Assembly: GCA_964629965.1 (NCBI GenBank)
Contig: CAZVRZ010000008.1
Span: forward strand, 8,444-72,443
Direction of reading: 5' to 3'
DNA from: CAZVRZ01 sp964629965
GTDB taxonomy: Bacteria; Chloroflexota; Anaerolineae; Anaerolineales; UBA4823
DNA: 64,000 bases
Below are positions 61,082 to 64,000 of the stretch, piece after piece. A program made the translations under genes and the position numbers. Position 1 is the first letter of the stretch. Each line of letters starts with the position of its first letter. A model generated the notes under the pieces. It saw only the letters and a list, made by a program, of their open reading frames with translations, had not been told where the DNA came from and ran no database searches.

Positions 61082-61115
61082 AAAAAACGCCCTCTCGAGC
61101 TTGTACTCTGGGGCG
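61082..61115 (-). terminator. Second hairpin with T-tract in the uraA leader
   Basis: On the - strand CGCCC (61115-61111) pairs with GGGCG (61092-61088) around an 18-nt loop containing CTCGAG. Six T follow. It is weaker than the hairpin at 61041. Confidence 0.5.
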
Positions 61116-61161
61116 TATCAGTATTGCGGTGGGGTAGAATTTATTCGTTTCCATTCCGCCC

Positions 61162-61190
61162 AATTTTAAGAGGATTTAAGAATCTGTCAA
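61162..61190 (-). promoter_or_regulatory. Candidate promoter of the pyrimidine operon
   Basis: On the - strand TTGACA (61190-61185), a 17-bp spacer and AAAATT (61167-61162). The -35 is perfect and the -10 is weak. The leader would be about 210 nt. It lies just after the surE stop. Confidence 0.6.
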
Positions 61191-61207
61191 GAGGCAACTT
61201 AAGTTGT

Positions 61208-61996
61208 TCAATCAACTTGCAACATGTCTTTGGTCAAACCCCAATGGGCCAGGTCACCGAGCGCCTGGTGGGCCGTCAGGTCGAGCTGTAAAGGCGTGAT
61301 CGATACGTATCCCTGCGCCAGCATGCCGAAATCCGTGCCGTGCTCCGCCACGCCCGTTGGAGCGTCGCCGCCGATCCAGTAATAAGAGCGGCCGCGCGGG
61401 TCTTTGCGATGTTCCAGCCGGTCGCGGTACAGGCGCAGCCCCTGGCGAGTGCAGGCTAAGCCGGCCAACTGAGCAAGAGGCAGGTAAGGTACGTTGACAT
61501 TCAATAAGACTCCTGGCGGCAAGCTGCGCTCAACCACCTGGGCTGCAATCAGCCTGGCAGCCCGCGCCGCAGGCTGGTAATTTAGGGCGCCGGCATGGTT
61601 TTCGGGAGAATTCAACGAGACCGCCATCCCCGGCACGCCGCCGATGACCGCCTCCATCGCGGCCGTGACCGTGCCCGAATAGGTCACATCGTGGCCCAGG
61701 TTGGCATGCGGATTAATGCCCGAAACCACCAGGTCGATCTGTTCGTCCAGTAATCCCAACAAGGCCAGCGCCACGCAGTCAGATGGCGCCCCGTCACAGG
61801 CCAAGGCCTGGCTGCCATCGGCCAATACCGTTTCTTTCACCCGCAGCGGCCGGTCCAGCGTTTTCACATGCCCAGAGGCCGACCAGTTGCGATCCGGCGC
61901 CAGCACCGACACGCGTCCCAATTTGCTCATCTCCTGCGCCAGCGCCAGCAGCCCGGGGGCGGTTACACCATCATCGTTCGTCACTAAAATGTGCAA
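61208..61996 (-). CDS. surE: 5'/3'-nucleotidase SurE
   Basis: The 262-residue enzyme dephosphorylates nucleoside monophosphates. It has the invariant MHILVTNDDGV start with metal-binding Asp-Asp, APDRNWSASGH, GAPSDCVALA, DLVVSGINPHANLG and VTYSGTVTAAMEA. Length is normal. It lies directly upstream of the pyr operon promoter on the same strand; co-transcription into uraA is possible. Confidence 0.96.
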   Translation of the reverse strand: MHILVTNDDGVTAPGLLALAQEMSKLGRVSVLAPDRNWSASGHVKTLDRPLRVKETVLADGSQALACDGAPSDCVALALLGLLDEQIDLVVSGINPHANLGHDVTYSGTVTAAMEAVIGGVPGMAVSLNSPENHAGALNYQPAARAARLIAAQVVERSLPPGVLLNVNVPYLPLAQLAGLACTRQGLRLYRDRLEHRKDPRGRSYYWIGGDAPTGVAEHGTDFGMLAQGYVSITPLQLDLTAHQALGDLAHWGLTKDMLQVD

Positions 61997-62072
61997 AGCT
62001 ATTCCTCAATCTCATATATAATTAAAGAGCCTGAAGGCTTAAAGAGCCCAAAGGATCTCGCTTAGATATTAT

Positions 62073-62972
62073 ATGACAGTTCATGCAAGGATGGGCATTA
62101 TGATCATTAAACGATTGGTAGGCTTCCTACTCATTATGCTGGCCTGCACCAGCCTGGCGCTGACGGTGTATGGTGCGCTCCAGGTTTGGAAGATGCGCCA
62201 GCCCATCACTCAGAGCATCAACCTGGCGCTCGCCACCGCTGCGCAGACCCTGAACACCTCTGCCCAGGCGCTGATCGTGGTCGATGGGGCGCTCACCACC
62301 ACCAGTAACAGCATATCCGCCGCTCGCACCAGCCTGATCAGCATGGCAGAGACCATTCATGGCAGCAATGAAATGGTAGGCTCGGTAGCTGCGCTCACGG
62401 GTGAGAGCCTGCCTGCCGTACTCAGTTCTACCCAGGCCTCGCTGGCGACCACCCAGGGCAGCGCCATCGTCATCGAAAACACCGTCAGCCTGGTGTCGAA
62501 GATACCTTTCTTTCCAGGCGGCCCCTACCAACCCGAAGTGCCTCTCAATGTGGCGCTCGGACAGGTTTCCGCCGACCTGGAGGCATTGCGCCTGCCGCTG
62601 GAAGACCTGACAACCGAGCTGCAAACCAGCCAGGCAGACCTGGATAAACTGGAAACCGATGTGGCCCTGCTGGCAGTCAACATCCATCAGGTGAAGACCG
62701 ATCTAAATTCGGCCAGCCTGGTAGTTGGACAATACCAGGAACAGGTCACGCGCACCGGCGAACGCCTGTCTGCACTGCAAACCAAGGTACCCATCTGGGT
62801 AAATACCGCAGCCTGGGCGCTAACTTTCATAGCTTTCTGGCTCGGTGTGGCGCAGGCAGGCGTATTGTTCCAGGGCATCAAGTGGCTGCTGCCCGAGCTT
62901 TTCGAGCGGCGCTCTATCACGCCCCAACAACCCTCACCAGAGCCCCCAGCCCAACCCAAAGCGGCTGAGTAA
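62073..62972 (+). CDS. Membrane protein with long helical extracytoplasmic domain, unknown
   Basis: The product of up to 299 residues has an N-terminal hydrophobic segment (IIKRLVGFLLIMLACTSLAL region), then about 190 residues of Ala/Ser/Thr/Leu-rich heptads predicted as coiled coil. A second hydrophobic helix (about 255-280) and a Pro-rich tail follow. ATG 62100, with AAGGA about 10 nt upstream, may be the real start instead of 62073. The topology, a helical bundle between two membrane helices, recalls chemoreceptor-like or septation scaffolds, but I see no known domain. The 3' end is overlapped on the other strand by a gene remnant. Confidence 0.65.
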   Translation: MTVHARMGIMIIKRLVGFLLIMLACTSLALTVYGALQVWKMRQPITQSINLALATAAQTLNTSAQALIVVDGALTTTSNSISAARTSLISMAETIHGSNEMVGSVAALTGESLPAVLSSTQASLATTQGSAIVIENTVSLVSKIPFFPGGPYQPEVPLNVALGQVSADLEALRLPLEDLTTELQTSQADLDKLETDVALLAVNIHQVKTDLNSASLVVGQYQEQVTRTGERLSALQTKVPIWVNTAAWALTFIAFWLGVAQAGVLFQGIKWLLPELFERRSITPQQPSPEPPAQPKAAE

Positions 62973-63190
62973 GCCGCACGCACACGTCCACGGGAAGGTT
63001 GAGCGCTTCGCCGGGCTCCAGCAGCAACAATCTGCCGGGCAATCCGCGAGCGTAAGGCAGCGCATCGTGCGGATCGCAAGTGGCAAACGTGCCTGCCGGC
63101 AGGTCGAATATAGTACGTAATTCATCCGGGGAATCTCCCAGGCTGTGGGCGCTGTACCCAGCGCAAGCCCCGCTGTACCCAGCGGAATTG
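62917..63190 (-). pseudogene. C-terminal remnant, possibly of an aldose 1-epimerase
   Basis: A - strand frame ending at TGA 62917-62919 reads SLGDSPDELRTIFDLPAG, DPHDALPYARGLPG and LLLLEPGEALNLPVDVCVRL. The DAxx...G...LxPGE pattern resembles the C-terminus of galactose-mutarotase-type proteins. There is no start codon. Upstream the frame enters two family E palindromes (63150-63184) and then the aconitase gene in another frame. It also overlaps the end of the + strand gene by 56 bp. I read it as a truncated gene whose 5' part was lost at the repeats. Confidence 0.4.
63150..63184 (+). repeat. Two palindromic repeats E
   Basis: CGCTGTACCCAGCG occurs at 63150-63163 and 63171-63184, separated by CAAGCCC. 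It is the same element as in the pseudo-receiver at 3442. It lies between the remnant and the aconitase stop codon. Confidence 0.75.
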
Positions 63191-63191
63191 C

Positions 63192-64000
63192 CTATAACAT
63201 ATTTCGCAGGACGGTATGCAGGATCCCGCCGTTGCGATAGTATTCCACTTCGATCTCGGTATTCAAACGCACCACTGCCTGGAACACGATCTCCACGCCG
63301 CTTGCCTTGACTGCGCGCACGGTGATCTCGCTCTGCGGTTTCATGCCATCAGACAAGTCTTCGATCGTGATCACCTCTTCACCAGTCATCCCCAACGTAT
63401 CAGCAGAGTCGCCCGGCTTGAACTGCAGAGGCAGCACACCCATGCCAACCAGGTTAGAACGGTGGATGCGCTCGTAAGATCCCGCCAGCACCGCCTTTAC
63501 GCCCAGCAAGGAGACACCCTTGGCGGCCCAATCACGGCTGGAGCCGGTGCCATATTCCTTGCCGGCCAGCACCACCAGAGGCGTTCCATCCTGCTGGTAA
63601 TTCGCGGCCGCCTCAAAGATACTCATTTCAACGCCGGTGCCTTTCCCATAGTAAACCGTCACGCCGCCCTCCACTCCCGGCGTCATGCGGTTCTTCAGGC
63701 GGATATTGGCGAACGTGCCACGCGTCATCACCCGATCGTTGCCGCGTCGCGTTCCGTAGGAATTGAAATAGCGCGGGGCCACCCCGTGAGCGATCAAGTA
63801 TTTGCCTGCCGGGCTTTCCGGTTGAATAGACCCGGCCGGCGAAATATGATCGGTAGTGATCGAATCGCCAAAGAAAGCCAGGACGCGGGCGGCGCGAATG
63901 GGTTGGATCGGCGAGGCTTCACGTTTCAAGTCAACGAAGAAGGGCGGCTCCTGGATGTAGGTTGACTCGGGCGACCAGTGATACAGGTCGCTTTCACCGG
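63192..64000 (-). CDS. acnA: Aconitate hydratase, C-terminal part (runs off the window)
   Basis: The frame is open to the window end, so only the last 269 or so residues are seen. They include STYIQEPPFF, the swivel-domain start VLAFFGDSITTDHISPAG, TRGTFANIRLKN, and the substrate-binding GKEYGTGSSRDWAAKG. GVLPLQF and a normal C-terminus follow. This is AcnA/IRP-type aconitase, which isomerises citrate and isocitrate with a 4Fe-4S cluster (Cys ligands lie outside the window). The internal Met at 63929 is not the start. Confidence 0.95.
   Translation of the reverse strand, partial: GESDLYHWSPESTYIQEPPFFVDLKREASPIQPIRAARVLAFFGDSITTDHISPAGSIQPESPAGKYLIAHGVAPRYFNSYGTRRGNDRVMTRGTFANIRLKNRMTPGVEGGVTVYYGKGTGVEMSIFEAAANYQQDGTPLVVLAGKEYGTGSSRDWAAKGVSLLGVKAVLAGSYERIHRSNLVGMGVLPLQFKPGDSADTLGMTGEEVITIEDLSDGMKPQSEITVRAVKASGVEIVFQAVVRLNTEIEVEYYRNGGILHTVLRNML

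Noticed and set aside
63934..63936. ATG at 63929 as the aconitase start
   Set aside because: The conserved sequence STYIQEPPFF and more continues upstream in the same frame to the window edge, so it is internal.

Overview
The window looks like part of a metagenome-assembled chromosome from Chloroflexota, most likely an Anaerolineae-type organism. This is an inference. It rests on the Tat/lipoprotein family-5 binding protein with an acidic/basic heptad stalk, the giant multi-GAF histidine kinase, the hybrid kinase with an AraC output domain, DUF2723 and DUF4388 proteins, and a tRNA without an encoded CCA. Three runs of exactly 10 N (7516-7525, 12529-12538, 43081-43090) are scaffold joins, and each interrupts a gene.

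Region 1 (1-29.1 kb, + strand) is a galactoside-utilisation region. It opens with a hybrid sensor kinase/receiver/AraC protein cut by the window edge, then a pseudo-receiver, a small membrane protein and a large unrecognised protein. Next comes a family-5 (oligopeptide/oligosaccharide type) ABC importer of binding protein, two permeases and two ATPases. It is followed by a GH2 beta-galactosidase, a DUF2723 membrane glycosyltransferase and a second GH2 beta-galactosidase. A second overlapping cluster holds a FtsX-type permease, a GH42 beta-galactosidase and two MacB/LolD-type ATPases, one with an AbrB-like tail. Two promoters in this region share a 21-bp-spaced direct repeat at an identical distance from a TAAAGT -10 box, a plausible operator for the AraC-domain regulator. 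The region is full of short palindromic repeats, many of them inserted in frame inside genes or supplying the stop codon.

Region 2 (29.4-44.5 kb, - strand) is a tRNA-Asn gene preceded by a ten-gene, tightly packed operon. In order of transcription: DUF4388 protein, Ras/Arf-like GTPase, alpha/beta hydrolase, V4R-domain protein, left-handed beta-helix protein, acyl-ACP-reductase-like dehydrogenase, receiver-GGDEF protein, 2507-residue multi-GAF kinase, single receiver, and a second alpha/beta hydrolase lacking its nucleophile. One strong sigma70 promoter heads it. This is the best candidate for an undescribed system: a GTPase/V4R/fatty-aldehyde module tied to phosphorelay signalling.

Region 3 (44.6-49.4 kb, + strand) is a TPP-riboswitch-controlled thiamine operon: thiamine pyrophosphokinase and the ABC transporter ThiBPQ. 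Region 4 (49.5-55 kb) carries a lipoprotein with a 600-bp internal duplication, a DUF402 protein, small membrane proteins (DUF4190, DUF4126, DUF2085) and a DUF3048 lipoprotein. Region 5 (55-61.2 kb, - strand) is a pyrimidine operon (uraA, pyrC, pyrB, pyrF-pyrE fusion, pyrD) behind a leader with terminator-like hairpins. The end of the window has surE, a membrane protein, a remnant that may derive from aldose 1-epimerase, and the 3' end of aconitase.
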